The notes below the pieces were generated by a model that had not been told where the DNA came from, ran no database searches, and saw only the letters and a list, made by a program, of their open reading frames with translations. Shown here piece by piece: positions 53,473 to 64,000 of a stretch of DNA of 64,000 bases. This stretch comes from Anolis sagrei (taxonomy: Eukaryota; Chordata; Lepidosauria; Squamata; Anolidae). The translations under genes and the position numbers were made by a program. How positions within the stretch are numbered: the stretch's first letter is position 1; each line of letters starts with the position of its first letter. Location: the NCBI RefSeq assembly GCF_037176765.1, contig NC_090022.1:48795209-48859208 (forward strand). Reading direction: 5' to 3'.

Positions 53473-55290
53473 CAAGGGAATTACAGACATAATCATTAAT
53501 GCATCGTTGGATCAAGGGATTTTTCCATCTGGGCTGAAGCAGGCTGTAGTTAGACCACTCCTGAAAAAAGCCTCCCTTGGCTCCACAGTCTTGAGTAATT
53601 GCAGACCAATCTCCAACCTCCCGTTTTTGGGTAAGGTGCTGGAGCAGGTGGTTGCCTCTCAACTCCAGGGCTTCCTGGATGACATCAACTATCTGGACCA
53701 GTCACAGTCTGGCTTCAGGCCTGGTCACGGTACTGAGACGGCTTTGGTCACCTTGGTGGATGACCTCCGCAGGGAGCTGGACAGGGGCAGTGTGACCCTG
53801 CTGGTTCTCTTGGACATCTCAGTGGCTTTCGATACCATCGATCATGCTATCCTTCTGGGACAACTCTCCGGGATGGGCCTTGGAGGCACGGCTCTGTCGT
53901 GGCTCCGGTCCTTCCTGGAGGGTCGTTCCCAGAAGGAAGGTGAAGCTGGGAGATACCTGCTCGGACCCCTGGCCTTTGACCTGTGGGGTCCCCCAAGGTT
54001 CCATTTTGTCTCCCATGCTTTTTAACATCTACATGAAACCGCTGGGAGAGGTCATCCAGAGTTTTGGAGTTGGGTGCCATCTCTATGCAGATGACACGCA
54101 ACTCTACTACTCTTTTCCACCTAACTCCAAGGAAGCCCCTCAGATGTTGGACGAGTGCCTGGCTGCTGTGGCTGTCTGGATGAGAAGGAACAAGCTGAGG
54201 ATCAATTCCAACAAGACAGAGGTCCTCCTGGTCGATCGTAAGCCGGATCAGGATATAGGGTGGCAACCTGTGCTGGACGGGGTTGCACTCCCCTTGAAGT
54301 CACAGGTCTGCAGTCTGGGTGTCATCCTGGACTCATCACTTACGCTGGAAGCTCAGGCGTGGGCGGTGGCCAGGAGGGCCTTCGCACAATTAAGACTCGT
54401 GCACCAGCTGCGACCGTACCTCGTGAAGTCCGATCTGGCCAGGGTGGTCCATGCCTTAGTCACCTCCACATTGGATTACTGTAATGCACTCTACGTAGGG
54501 CTGCCCTTGAAAATGGCCCGGAAATTTCAATTGGTACAACAGGCGGCTGTCAGGAAACTAACTGGTGCTTCTTACAGAGAGCGGTCAACCCTCCTGTTTA
54601 AGAAGCTCCACTGGCTGCCATTCATTTTCCAGTCCCAATTCAAGGTGCAGGTTCTCACCTACAAAGCCCTGAACGGTTTGGGACCCGCCTACCTATGTGA
54701 CCGCATTTCTGTGTACGAACCCACACGATCTCTTTGATCATCTGGTGCGGCCCTGCTTGCTCTCCCACCTACTTCACAGGTGCGATTGGAGGGGACGAGG
54801 GAAAGGGCCTTCTCAGTGGTAGCCCCTCGACTCTGGAACTCATTTCCCAAGGATATCAGACATGCCCCAACTCTGGCAGTCTTTAGGAGGAGCCTGAAAA
54901 CGTGGTTGTTCCAGTGTGCCTTCCCAGAATAAGGAAAACTCTCAGCAATTTGCCCTCAAAATGCACTTTACCATTGATTTAGGACTGACTGCATTCCCTC
55001 ATTTCTCTTTGAAATATCCTATCCCAGTTATACTTTACCTGTTCATGCTCAGCATTATTTTTTTAAAAAAAATTAAATTACATTTGGCCCAGCTATAGGT
55101 TTTTAAAATGCTTTTGTGTTACTGTTATTGTTATTGTTTATTTTTGCTTATGTGATTTATATTAAGTTGTTTTGTATTGATTTTTTTGTTATTGCTTTTG
55201 TTTATTGATGTACTGTGGGCTTGGCCTCATGTAAGCAACACCGAGTCCCTTGGGGAGATGGTAGCGGGGTATAAATAAAATTTTATTATT
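53473..55290 (+). mobile_element. L2-clade LINE, 3' half
   Basis: Reverse-transcriptase motifs are visible: [63 protein letters not shown] and LYADDTQLYYSF, then LDYCNALYVGLPL and LHWLPF. A frameshift lies near 53935, and the second frame ends at 54737, ahead of the expected coding end. The tail gggcttggcctcatgtaagc and ggtataaataaaattttattatt follows. Confidence 0.88.
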
Positions 55291-55299
55291 TATTATTGA

Positions 55300-55447
55300 G
55301 TCGTTTTGTTATTTATTGTTTTTGTTTGTATATTATTGTTGGCATTGAATGTTTGCCACTGTGTATTTGTTGTAAGCCACCCTGAGTCCCCTCAGAGAGA
55401 TAGGGCAGGCTAAAATTAAAGTTTCAGTCATTCATTCATTCATTCTG
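55300..55447 (+). mobile_element. LINE tail with (ATTC)n
   Basis: gttgtaagccaccctgagtcccc followed by gctaaaattaaagtttc and a CATT run. Confidence 0.55.
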
Positions 55448-55639
55448 AAGTTACTATGTATGTGATGGTGTTTGGTCAAATTCCAACTAGCCTTCTGACT
55501 ACTGCTTTGTATCTAAAGATTATCTTAACTTTTTTTTCTTTTGGGTCCCTTACAATGCAGTCCCATGAATGTCTATGTAAAAGTAAATCCTTAGCTGGAT
55601 GAAGTTTAGTCTTGTGTTTGAGAAGTTAATAACATGTAC

Positions 55640-55815
55640 AGTTTTAAATGGTGTATTTTAATATTTTGTTAAATGTTTTTTAATGTTTATGTATGTGTAT
55701 GTGAATTTGTGTCCCAGAATTGAATGTTTGCCGTGTATATGCTGTGCTCCACCCTGAGTCCCCTTCGGGGTGAGAAGGGCAGAATATAAATCTTTTAAAT
55801 AAATAAATAAATGTA
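55640..55815 (+). mobile_element. LINE tail with (AAAT)n
   Basis: ccaccctgagtccccttcggg, agggcagaatataaat and aaataaataaataaat form another tail variant. Confidence 0.55.
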
Positions 55816-56757
55816 TAGAAACTAGCCAATCTATACAGAGCCCTGTCCAATATAATAAACATTTGCTTTGATTTGAAACAAATCTTCTTCTGCTTACATA
55901 AGGCTCTATGTATATTACAACACAGAAAGGATGACAACAAATAAGCTAGATTTCCTTATTGTGTGCGTACATAAGTAATATGATAGATGATCTAACAAAT
56001 GTAATGCTTTTGTTTTTATAGAAACGTTGCAATGTCAAGAATCTTTCTCTCGATAGCACAACCTAGCTCTTTCATGGTCATAGAGTACACCAGATTCTTT
56101 GATGGTGGCCCAGTTTTTCTTTCAGAGTGAAAGGTACTCAGTAACCTAAAGTGCTATTAAGAATTATAATGGTAATCTTCTTTTTTTTTTTTTTGTAATT
56201 ATATTAATTATATTTTTGAGATAGTAGTACCACTAGAAAAATTTAAAAACAAACAACTGGCATTCATATATTATTTGACCAAAATTACAAAATGTCAGTC
56301 ACATTCAGAAGAAAATTTACTTTCAACTTAACTTAAGCATCTCAGGATTTAAAGAAGCAGAGTTCAATCCAAAATATACACATAAAATAGTAGTTATAGA
56401 AGAGTCATAAATTAGATACGTACAAAAATACAAATTCATATTTACATGTATTAACTTATACAAAAAAATAAATCTGTAGGTGATACATAATCTTTAAAAT
56501 TCTGCCTACAGAGAATTTCAATGGTAATTGGTTACTTTTATTAGAGCTGGAAGTTTTTAGAGAAGGAAATAAAAGTATTACAGTCTCACTATACCCTCCA
56601 ATATTTCATAAATGAAAATTAGAAACTATGTAGCCAACCAACATCAGTGTGTGGTCAAGATTGTTTGTATGTGGCACTTGGAGTGCTTCTGTGAGCCACC
56701 CCAAGTCCCTTTGGGGAGATAGTGGTGGGGTACAAATAAAGATGATGATGATGGTGG

Positions 56758-56789
<32 letters not shown>

Positions 56790-57605
56790 AGGCAGGGCAG
56801 CAGCAGTTTGCTTTTACCTGAGTCTATGGGGGGCCCTTCTATATAGCTGTCTGAAACAAAAAGTAGAGGCATTGACTAAAGATTCTCCTTAAAGCTTTGG
56901 CCAGGAGAATCCTGCTCCCAAAATTTGATTGCATTCTATTTACCTTCTTCTTCCTTTATTTATTTATTTATCATGTCAGAAGCAAGTTGAGGGTACAGTT
57001 AAAATGCATTTAAAACCACAAACAAAGTTTTAAAAACTTGGCATTGTGCTAAATGTCCTTTGACCAGAAGCTGGCCACTTGGCGTGCCTCTGGTGTTGCT
57101 GTGCATGTAGCACAGCTCAGGTTGCATTGTAGTAGGTGGTCCTCTGGAAAAAGGTTTACCCAGTACCTAGACTTGCAGATCATTAAAGGAATAATTTGCC
57201 TTATGAAGTGGTTGGCTAAAAGAAATATTTGATTTCTTGTTCTTAATATTACTAAGATATTCCTCAAAGTGTAATCTTATTTCAGAAGGGAGGGATACAG
57301 AGAAAAGGGAGAGAGAAAAGGAAGGATATATAATCAGCTCATTTCTGACTTTTATAGCCAAAAGTGGATTTCTATTTATATCAAACTGGATATTACAGAC
57401 TGACATCCCTTAATTGGAATTTGAATTTTCTGCTTTTAGTCTCCATTGTGGAGGGGGAAAGCCAGGTATAAATAAACATAAAAAAATTATTTGCTCAGCA
57501 AAATATTCCTTTTGAAAAGGAACAATATCCTTCATATAAACTACTTTTGGAGGAAGAACAATCATACAAAATTTGTGGAGAGAGATTAGTTGGAAGGTCC
57601 ATAAA
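55816..57605. other. 3' flank of paralog C
   Basis: Aligns by eye with the 3' flank of B (25850-27298), for example gtaatgcttttg..., and acaatatccttcatat versus acagcatcctccatag. Also holds an L2 tail at 56680-56790 and a SINE fragment near 56970. Confidence 0.5.
56680..56790 (+). mobile_element. L2-type tail with (ATG)n
   Basis: gagccaccccaagtccctttgg and ggtggggtacaaataaag lead into GATGAT repeats. Confidence 0.68.
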
Positions 57606-57746
57606 TCACATCACAGAGCAGCACCCCTTTTTGGGATAATACTCTGAATACACCTTCTGTTCATTTCCATAAACAAAGTAAGAATAGTGTTTCCCATGCC
57701 ATTCATATTCCACTCTGGTAAGGTATAGCAACTCAATTATTTGCTT
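57606..57746 (-). CDS. SSUH2: Paralog C last exon and stop
   Basis: The 141-nt exon opens KQIIELLYLTRVEYEWHGKH and ends YYPKKGCCSVM, with TGA at 57606-57608. It is the same length as in B. The last four residues CSVM form a CaaX-type motif. Confidence 0.93.
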   Translation of the reverse strand, partial: KQIIELLYLTRVEYEWHGKHYSYFVYGNEQKVYSEYYPKKGCCSVM

Positions 57747-60700
57747 CTGTAATAAGAAAGAGAGAGAGAGAAAAATGAATATACTTATAAATATTAAAGC
57801 AATATTATTTACAAAATCTTATTTATAAAACAATCTGTGTCTGGGTCCAGATCTACAGCTGTCCTGGGTCAAAGGTAGCCATATTGCCAAACCTCTAAAG
57901 TAGTACTTTTTAAAAAATTCCAATAAATCTAATGATAGTTGAAAATAGACGCTGCATGTTTTTCTGCAATCTGCTGCTTAGGGGCCTTCCACACAGCCCT
58001 ATATCCCAGAATATCAAAGCAAAAAAAAAAAACAAAAACCCACAATATCTGCTTTGAACTGGGTTTTCTAAGTCCATGCTCAGATAATGTGGGGTTTTTT
58101 GTCTTGATATTCTGAGATATAGGGCTGTGTGGAAGGGCCTTAGATCTCTGCTAATTTGCCATACTTGTGCAGACTGTTCTGACTGTCAAGGCAAAAGAGT
58201 AGGAAGTAGTGGCACCAGAGTGAAAACTGGAGCGGGCTTATTGCTCCATTAAGCTGATTTTAATGGGGCTTATTGTTCTTATTATAATAATATAAACCTT
58301 TATTTATAGACAGTCCTATCTCCCCAAAGGGACTATTTCCCCAAAGGGACTTACTGCCCCCCTCCCAATCATTGTGCCACCCCAGCTGACTTCACCCCAG
58401 GTTGTGAGCAAACAGTACAACCCATGTTGCTCCAGGTGGCCACTGCAACAAGAACAGGTGGTTCTGGTTTCTGCATCCTGGCAAGGGTGGCTATCCAGGT
58501 TCAGTGCCACTGATCAGTCTACTACCACCTCCGCAGTCACATTGTGTTTGTGTGGCAGTCTTATTTTATCAGGCTATTTGTTAGAATGTATTTAGAAAAG
58601 TGCATACTTCCTTTATATAGTCCAAAAATTAATATACCAAAAATAACGCTATTTTTAAGGACATGTTTAAATAGAGTACTGCCAGGCATCTCCTATACAT
58701 CAACCATCTAACTTTATTTTGCTGGACTTTCTTCAGCTACTTAAGCATCAATGGTCTAACTTTAATTTGCTGGTCTTCCTTCTGATTCACTAATGTACTC
58801 TTTTCATTACTAATCAGTTACCTTTCTGGAACTTCCTGCTTAAAAAGCCAGAATGGCCCCCTCCTTACTGTCCTTACGGTGGCAGGCTAAAACCTTCTTA
58901 TTCAAGCAGGCTTTTAAAGAAGATCGTTTTAAAGACTGAGCCAGGCAGAGCTGTTTTGTGTAATTTAATAGATTTGTTGAATGGTTTTATTGCTTTTAAC
59001 TATGTATTTTAATATTGCTATGTATTAATCTATTGAAATAGTTATATATGTGACCTTGGAGGTGTCTACAGACAACGCTGGCTCTTCGGGTTAGAAATGG
59101 AGATGAGCACCACACCCCAGAGTTGGACACGACTGGACTTAATGTCAAGGGAAAACATTAATCTTTACCTAATATTTATATGCATTAGGTTTTAATTCAC
59201 ACATTGTTATAGTTTTTAGTGTTAACTGCTTTGAGTCTCCATTGCTTGAGAAAAAGCAGGGTATAAAATATAATAAGAAGAATAACAACAATAACAATAC
59301 CTAATTCAGTACAGCTTATCAAACAATCTGATTCACTGAAAGATTGACTGACAACTATGGATACACCCAGTTACATACATACTCATGTGCAACAATTTCC
59401 ATGGGAAAAAATATGGCATGATTCTCCCAAGGAAAACCATCTATCCCACATCTCTGCATGGAACAAACAGTTTCATACAAAAGACTACAAGTCCACAGAC
59501 ACCTACATCACAAGTATTACGGCATGTCTCAGCAATCTTCAGGTTACTCACCTGCCTCCGAATGCACATTGTGGGTTCAAACTTAGCTTGAGGATGCTCA
59601 ATTGCATTCCAGGTGCCAGTTCCACGATCATGAAGTTGCTCCTGTAGAGATGTACAGCTTAGGATAGGGTTCACAACCTTTGCTGCCCTTAGACTTGTAT
59701 TCAGTGTTGATTATAGAGCTATGCATATGCATGCTTGCTCATGCCCAATTCTTCTTTTCACTCCAAATCACATTTGCCTCTACCTCACTCCTATATACCT
59801 TGGCCCACAAGATGGGGAAATGTAAGCTTCCCTGCCCTCTAAGGGTCTCTGATGCAAAAGTCTTGCTCATCACCGATCACCCACTGATCTGCACTGAGAC
59901 TGCTGCTTCTCAAATCCTACTGCTACTGGAGTCAGGAAAAAATGAAATCAAATGAGAACACTTGTTCCTTGAAATCCAGTGCAGCAACTTGGCTATGGGG
60001 AGAATTACATGGGGTTCTGGAAGCTTTTGGGGCCACAGGTTTCTGCATCTCTTACTTTTCAAAATAAAGATATGAACAGAAACTGAGTCTCATAAATAAG
60101 ACCAAGCTGGTAAATATGGCTACATTGTGTAGGCACAAACCACTGCTAATCTCTAAAACAGAAAGGCTAACCAGACCTTTTGTGTGCAGTGTAGTTAAGT
60201 AAAAGAAAGTCAAGGTGAAGTTACTCTTGCTTCTTTTGGGTGAAGCTACTTCTGCATTGCCAGGGATACTTAGTTTACTATGAGGAACTTCACTGGTATT
60301 CATGCAATGTAGAGATAGTCTTTGCAGTACTCACTTGTCCTGGCGTTATGAACTGAGCTCGGTGTTGTTCAACAGCACTCCGAGAGACTTCATTTATGGT
60401 ATTTTCTGAGAAATTCATCACTGGAGAAATCTATGAAAATATCAGCATCAGGAGATATAAATACAAAATTGAACTGTGCCTTATAGAGAGTCTACATCAG
60501 CCATTCAAAAGCAGTCAGTAACAAAGGCAGCAGTGCATTTCAGCATATGTACATATCTCTGTGTACACACTTTTCGGGATATTTCTATCACCCAGACATT
60601 ACTTTGTCCTGAAGATGTGCAAGCCATTGAACATGGCTGATGAAAGTGCTTTTGGTAAACACTCCTGCTACCCACTCTTTCTTATTATGGTTAATGTTAA

Positions 60701-63700
60701 CATAGTTTTTCATCATCACCACCACTGGCTCTACACAATATTTTAAACACTCGGGATATTTGAATATACAGGGTTAGTCAAAATGAATAGGCCAATAAGA
60801 AAATTAATTTTAGACGAATGTATGTTTATTGTAACCAAACTACAGCTACGTATCGACAGATAAATTATCAAAGTTTTGTCTCACCTTCAGAGATGTTCGT
60901 AGCTGTGGTTTGGTTACAGTAAACATACATTCGGGTACAATTAATTTTCTTATTGGCCTATTCATTTTGACTAACCCTGTATATAGAGAGAGGGGGGGGG
61001 GATTTCCTAATTTGAATGTGAAAGAAGAAATTTTCCAGTATTTTTTAAAGTGCTACTCATTGCCAAACAGTGAAAGGATGGAGACAATATTGTTTTGGGG
61101 CTATATCAAGAAGTATATTTCTGATCTAAGAAAAAACATGTATCTTATCAATGTTCAAGTTAGTTTAATGTAATTTTCAGACCTCAACATCTTTCATTTT
61201 TATCAGAATATTCCATTACCATGCGTTGCTCATCAAATAACATTTCTTGTCCATAAACTTTGTCGAAATGCTTTATTGGAAACCCACTGCCATGATCCAT
61301 CACATATTCAAAAATGTGATTTTTCCTATGAAGACAAAAAACAGATATTCTACTGTCAAATAGTTCTGTGCCTTATTTTTACCACAAACCAACAAGACTG
61401 TCTCAAACCAGGCTTATTCAACTTCCTTCATTCCTATCAAAGGTTGTTTGGTTAATTGCCTTTTCCTTAGTCAACCCAGTCTCTTCCCAGCCTTCAGTAT
61501 GATCAGTATGATTACAAATATACTGCCTTACTTGTGGGATTTGTGTATGTATGTGTGTGCCTTCAGGTCATCATGTCACCTTTAGCAAAAAATACTCAAA
61601 TTTGGTTTGCCATTTCTCTCCTCTGAAATACAACCTATGGCACCTTGTGTTCATTCGCAGTCTTCTATCAAAATACTAACCAGGATCCTGTTTTGCTTCC
61701 AAAATCTGACAGGATCTACTGCTATCTTCCATACAGTATCCCCAAATTAGCAGTAGAATTATATTATTTCCTGCATCAAACACATTTCTAGAGTAACCAA
61801 TGGTGATACTATCAGGCACACAAATATATTGTCTCAATGTCAGAAGGTCTTAATTATACCTCTTCAAAGAGCAGTTGAGCTCCCATTCTACCACTAATAA
61901 AAGAAGTGAAGCTGACTATAAGATCCACGCAACTATACTGGCCACAAAACTAGCACTATCCCCCCCCCCCAAACTTCCAAAGGAGACCTTTTGTTTCCAC
62001 TTGTGACTGCATCACTACTCTTCCACTCCAGCTGGAGGATGGATGTGCCCGCTGCCCATCACACAAAGTATTTATTTATTTCCTGTACTTGTATCCCGTC
62101 ACTTCTCAACCCCCGAAGGGGGACTCAGGACGGCTTACAATGTGCCCTGTTATGAAGCCACTACATGACAATTACAATAATAAAATCACAATTGGACACA
62201 AATCATAGTTAAACAATACATAAGCAAACATTAAAACAGCAAAACAGTCTCGTCAGCCATATCGTTGTTCCAGTCATGTCCCTCTAACGTGCTACTACAT
62301 CTATTGTCCGAAAGCCTGGTCCCAAAAACATGCCTTTAATTTATTTTGGAGAGCCAGGAGGGAGGGAGCCAATCTTACCTCCGTTGGGAGTGTGTTCCAT
62401 AGGCGGGGAGCCACTGCCGAGAAGGCGAGGGCCACTGCCGAGAACATAAGGGAACTTCCTGTGGAAGCTCCTCTTCCAACTGGAGGGAAAGCATTGCACA
62501 ATGCTTCCCTCTCCATGGGAGGCTTCCCATGTTGTGCTGGCTTCAAAGGATCCAGCACAGAGCCTCTCCAGAAGGGTTAAGCTTTCCCCATGCAATGGGG
62601 GAAGGGTCGCTGTGAGGGAGCAGCACAAGAGGTGATTCACTTTCATTTCAGCTGTGAAGCAGGATGCTTTGCCTGGTGAATAAAAGATCTTCAGTTCATT
62701 TTCTAAGGTGAGTTACCATATTACTTTTAGCTGAAGGTATGTCAGCAGCTCTCCTCTTCCTGAGCATGTGCTGCATTTTACTCTTCCTGAACCACCACAC
62801 ATAATACACATGCTGGAAGAAAGATGGGACATCAACTAATTATTATTGAAAGGCATAGAGGCAGCAAGATTTGAAGATCTTCATTGTGGAAGTAAACTGA
62901 TTATAAACTCAAAGAACAAATGAAAAAGGCATTTCTTCAAAATAAAGGATCGTGGTTCTTTATTCTCCAAATATAAACAATTCCTACACATTAAATGTAG
63001 TAAAAAATTAAAAGCTCTAAAATCTTAAATGTCCTTGAAGAAATTGTTTTAGATAATTGTTTCAGATTTCTTCAGAAGGAAATGAGCTTCATTCATTTAT
63101 AAAAACACATAATGGCTATTCCTATTCACAATTTGTAGGTTTGAAAGAAAAGATATTGACAGAAGTATTTTAAAGATGGAAGAAAACATAGTGGTGTGGC
63201 GAAGGCCGACACCAGTATCTGGCTGTGAAGTAAAATGCAATCCAATTTATATGTAGGTAGTATCTAACTCCCACAAAGAGCCAATATACTGTGGTAGTTT
63301 GAATAGTGGACTAAAACTCCAAATGCCAGGGTCCAAATCTTCACTCAGACATGGAAATCTCAGTTTTTAAGGAAGATCACCTCCAAATGAAATTTGTCAA
63401 TAAAACTCCATGATAGAGTCACCATACACTATTTTCAATTTGAAGGCACATGACAAAAATGGCTACAAATTTTGCGTGTATTCAGAAGCGGCCCTAGGTA
63501 ATTTTCAATGGTAAGCAAACAGTATTTTGCCACCACCACCACCCCCCACCAACCAATCACTGATATATATTTTCTGTTCGTCATGGGAGTTCTTTATGCC
63601 ATATTTGGTTCAATTCCATCATTGGTGGAATTCAGAATGCTCTTTGATTTTAGGTGAACTATACATCCCAGTAACTACAACTCGCATATGTCAAGGTCTT

Positions 63701-63885
63701 TTTTCCCCCAAGAGTGCCTCAAGAGCGCCCCTGGGCAAAATCAACAATACTGCAAATGCTTACTTTGCGTAATGGGTTGAGCTGCCCCTGCGTATGTTAT
63801 AAAACAACTGGGCACACAAAAACATCTGTTGTGGTGAAAGGTGTACATACCTGGTTGTGCGTTGATTTCCAGTGGTGCAATGTAC
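57606..63885 (-). CDS. SSUH2: SSUH2-like paralog C, 3' part (enters from right edge)
   Basis: Six exons (63851-63885, 62717-62812, 61220-61325, 60335-60430, 59552-59641, 57606-57746) match the last six of paralog B in order, phase and nearly in length. They start inside the zinc-ribbon block and run to the stop. Seen are a mini-exon VHCTTGNQRTT, MCIMCGGSGRVKCSTCSGRG, W-KNHIFEYVMDHGSGFP, FSENTINEVSR, TGTWNAIEHPQAKF and the C-terminus ending GCCSVM. 38 of 46 residues of the last exon equal those of B. All exons are open and spliceable, so it looks functional. Introns and about 2 kb of 3' flank also resemble B. The N-terminal exons lie beyond the right edge. Confidence 0.87.
57981..58139. mobile_element. 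PIF/Harbinger-like non-autonomous element
   Basis: Inverted ends ggccttccacacagccc / gggctgtgtggaagg with a nearly palindromic body. Both flanks are TTA (57978-57980, 58140-58142), as in PIF/Harbinger. Lies in the last intron of C; absent from B. Confidence 0.72.
58860..59290 (+). mobile_element. LINE 3' end interrupted by a BovB tail
   Basis: The outer parts (cttattcaagcaggctttt and tgctttgagtctccattgc) belong to one LINE end. 59050-59178 holds ggaggtgtctacagacaac and cacgactggacttaatgtc ending ctttacct, the BovB/Sauria SINE tail. Confidence 0.6.
59552..59641 (-). CDS. SSUH2: Paralog C exon matching B exon 12
   Basis: The 90-nt exon (phase 0/0) opens EQLHDRGTGTWNAIEHPQAK and ends MCIRRQ. 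The acceptor is ctacag and the donor gtgagt. Confidence 0.89.
60335..60430 (-). CDS. SSUH2: Paralog C exon matching B exon 11
   Basis: The 96-nt exon (phase 0/0) encodes ISPVMNFSENTINEVSRSAV then EQHRAQFITPGQ. The donor is gtgagt. Confidence 0.9.
60769..60979. mobile_element. Tc1/mariner-type non-autonomous element
   Basis: 211 bp with inverted ends CAGGGTTAGTCAAAATGAAT that match perfectly for over 25 bases. Both flanks are TA. The two arms also share gtttggttac-like sequence. No transposase frame. Confidence 0.9.
61220..61325 (-). CDS. SSUH2: Paralog C exon matching B exon 10
   Basis: The 106-nt exon (phase 2/0) opens KNHIFEYVMDHGSGFPIKHF and ends FDEQRM. The acceptor is catag and the donor gtaatg. 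Confidence 0.9.
62068..62560 (-). mobile_element. L2-type LINE, antisense 3' end
   Basis: The minus strand reads VAPRLWNTLPTEVRLAPSL, the coding end. Left of it is the reversed tail ending in tatttatttatttcctg. It lies in an intron of C. Confidence 0.68.
62717..62812 (-). CDS. SSUH2: Paralog C zinc-ribbon exon
   Basis: The 96-nt exon (phase 2/2) encodes MCIMCGGSGRVKCSTCSGRG then ELLTYLQLKVI. Two CxxC pairs align with B exon 9. The acceptor is cttccag and the donor gtaact. Confidence 0.9.
63275..63462 (+). mobile_element. Sauria SINE shared with paralog B
   Basis: gagccaatatactgtggtag and gaaggcacatgacaaaaatg mark head and tail. The left flank matches that of the copy at 36800-37004 (gtgtggagaaggctgg versus gtgtggcgaaggccga). 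Confidence 0.75.
63483..63790. mobile_element. hAT-type element private to paralog C
   Basis: The ends cagaagcggccctagg and gagctgcccctg are loosely inverted. Flanking 8-mers cgtgtatt and cgtatgtt are an imperfect duplication. Not present between SINE and mini-exon in B. Confidence 0.5.
63851..63885 (-). CDS. SSUH2: Paralog C mini-exon (35 nt)
   Basis: The exon encodes VHCTTGNQRTT plus two bases (phase 0/2), with a ttccccag acceptor and a gtatgt donor. One codon shorter than in B. One Cys is kept but no CxxC pair. Confidence 0.7.
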
Positions 63886-64000
63886 CTGGGGAAAGGGATA
63901 GATGGAATACAAATCAGTTAATGAAATATAGTTTAGTTTTGAACTTTTAAATATCTTTACCAGGCTGTCTCATATAAAGACGTTTTAATTGTTGTTACTA

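Noticed and set aside
62301-62558. Possible short host protein on the minus strand
   Set aside because: The LWNTLPTEVR region is the coding end of an antisense L2-type LINE.

Overview
The window is nuclear DNA of a squamate reptile, probably an iguanian lizard of the Anolis type. The evidence is the repeat set: Sauria SINEs with BovB-type tails, CR1 and L2 LINEs that are still readable, a Penelope element, many short hAT elements with intact 8-bp target duplications, and a second tRNA-derived SINE. The DNA is AT-rich and has widely spaced introns. Species is an inference; class is well supported.

The only host genes I can support are three tandem paralogs of SSUH2 (ssu-2 homolog), all on the minus strand. 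From right to left in transcription order: paralog C (only its 3' part, 57606-63885, enters from the right edge), paralog B (complete, coding 27299-48799, with a CpG-rich noncoding first exon near 50997-51100), and paralog A (5' part only, coding 788-20632, leaving at the left edge). I reconstructed 25 coding exons by splice sites, phase and mutual similarity. B joins into about 362 residues, near the usual length for SSUH2. A and B share three consecutive exons of identical length (130, 61, 125 nt). B and C share 96, 106, 90 and 141 nt exons, plus two that differ slightly (38/35 and 102/96 nt). B and C are also alike in introns and about 2 kb beyond their stop codons, and they carry a Sauria SINE at the same intron position, so they descend from a segmental duplication. 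A is more diverged.

The encoded proteins have a variable acidic N-terminus, a conserved CCY / YRLETF / PWDV..VPHTSSVK core, a zinc-ribbon block of CxxCxGxG repeats (four in B, fewer than I recall for human SSUH2), a C-terminal domain, and a C-terminus that looks like a CaaX prenylation box (CTVI in B, CSVM in C).

Everything else is repeat or unassigned noncoding DNA. Layout: 1-20.7 kb paralog A and its introns; 20.7-27.3 kb intergenic; 27.3-51.1 kb paralog B, with a LINE-rich first intron region holding an L2 end and a long CR1 at 46.5-48.5 kb; 51.1-57.6 kb intergenic, with a Penelope element split by a CR1, followed by an L2; 57.6-64 kb paralog C. No rRNA, functional tRNA or CRISPR array was seen.
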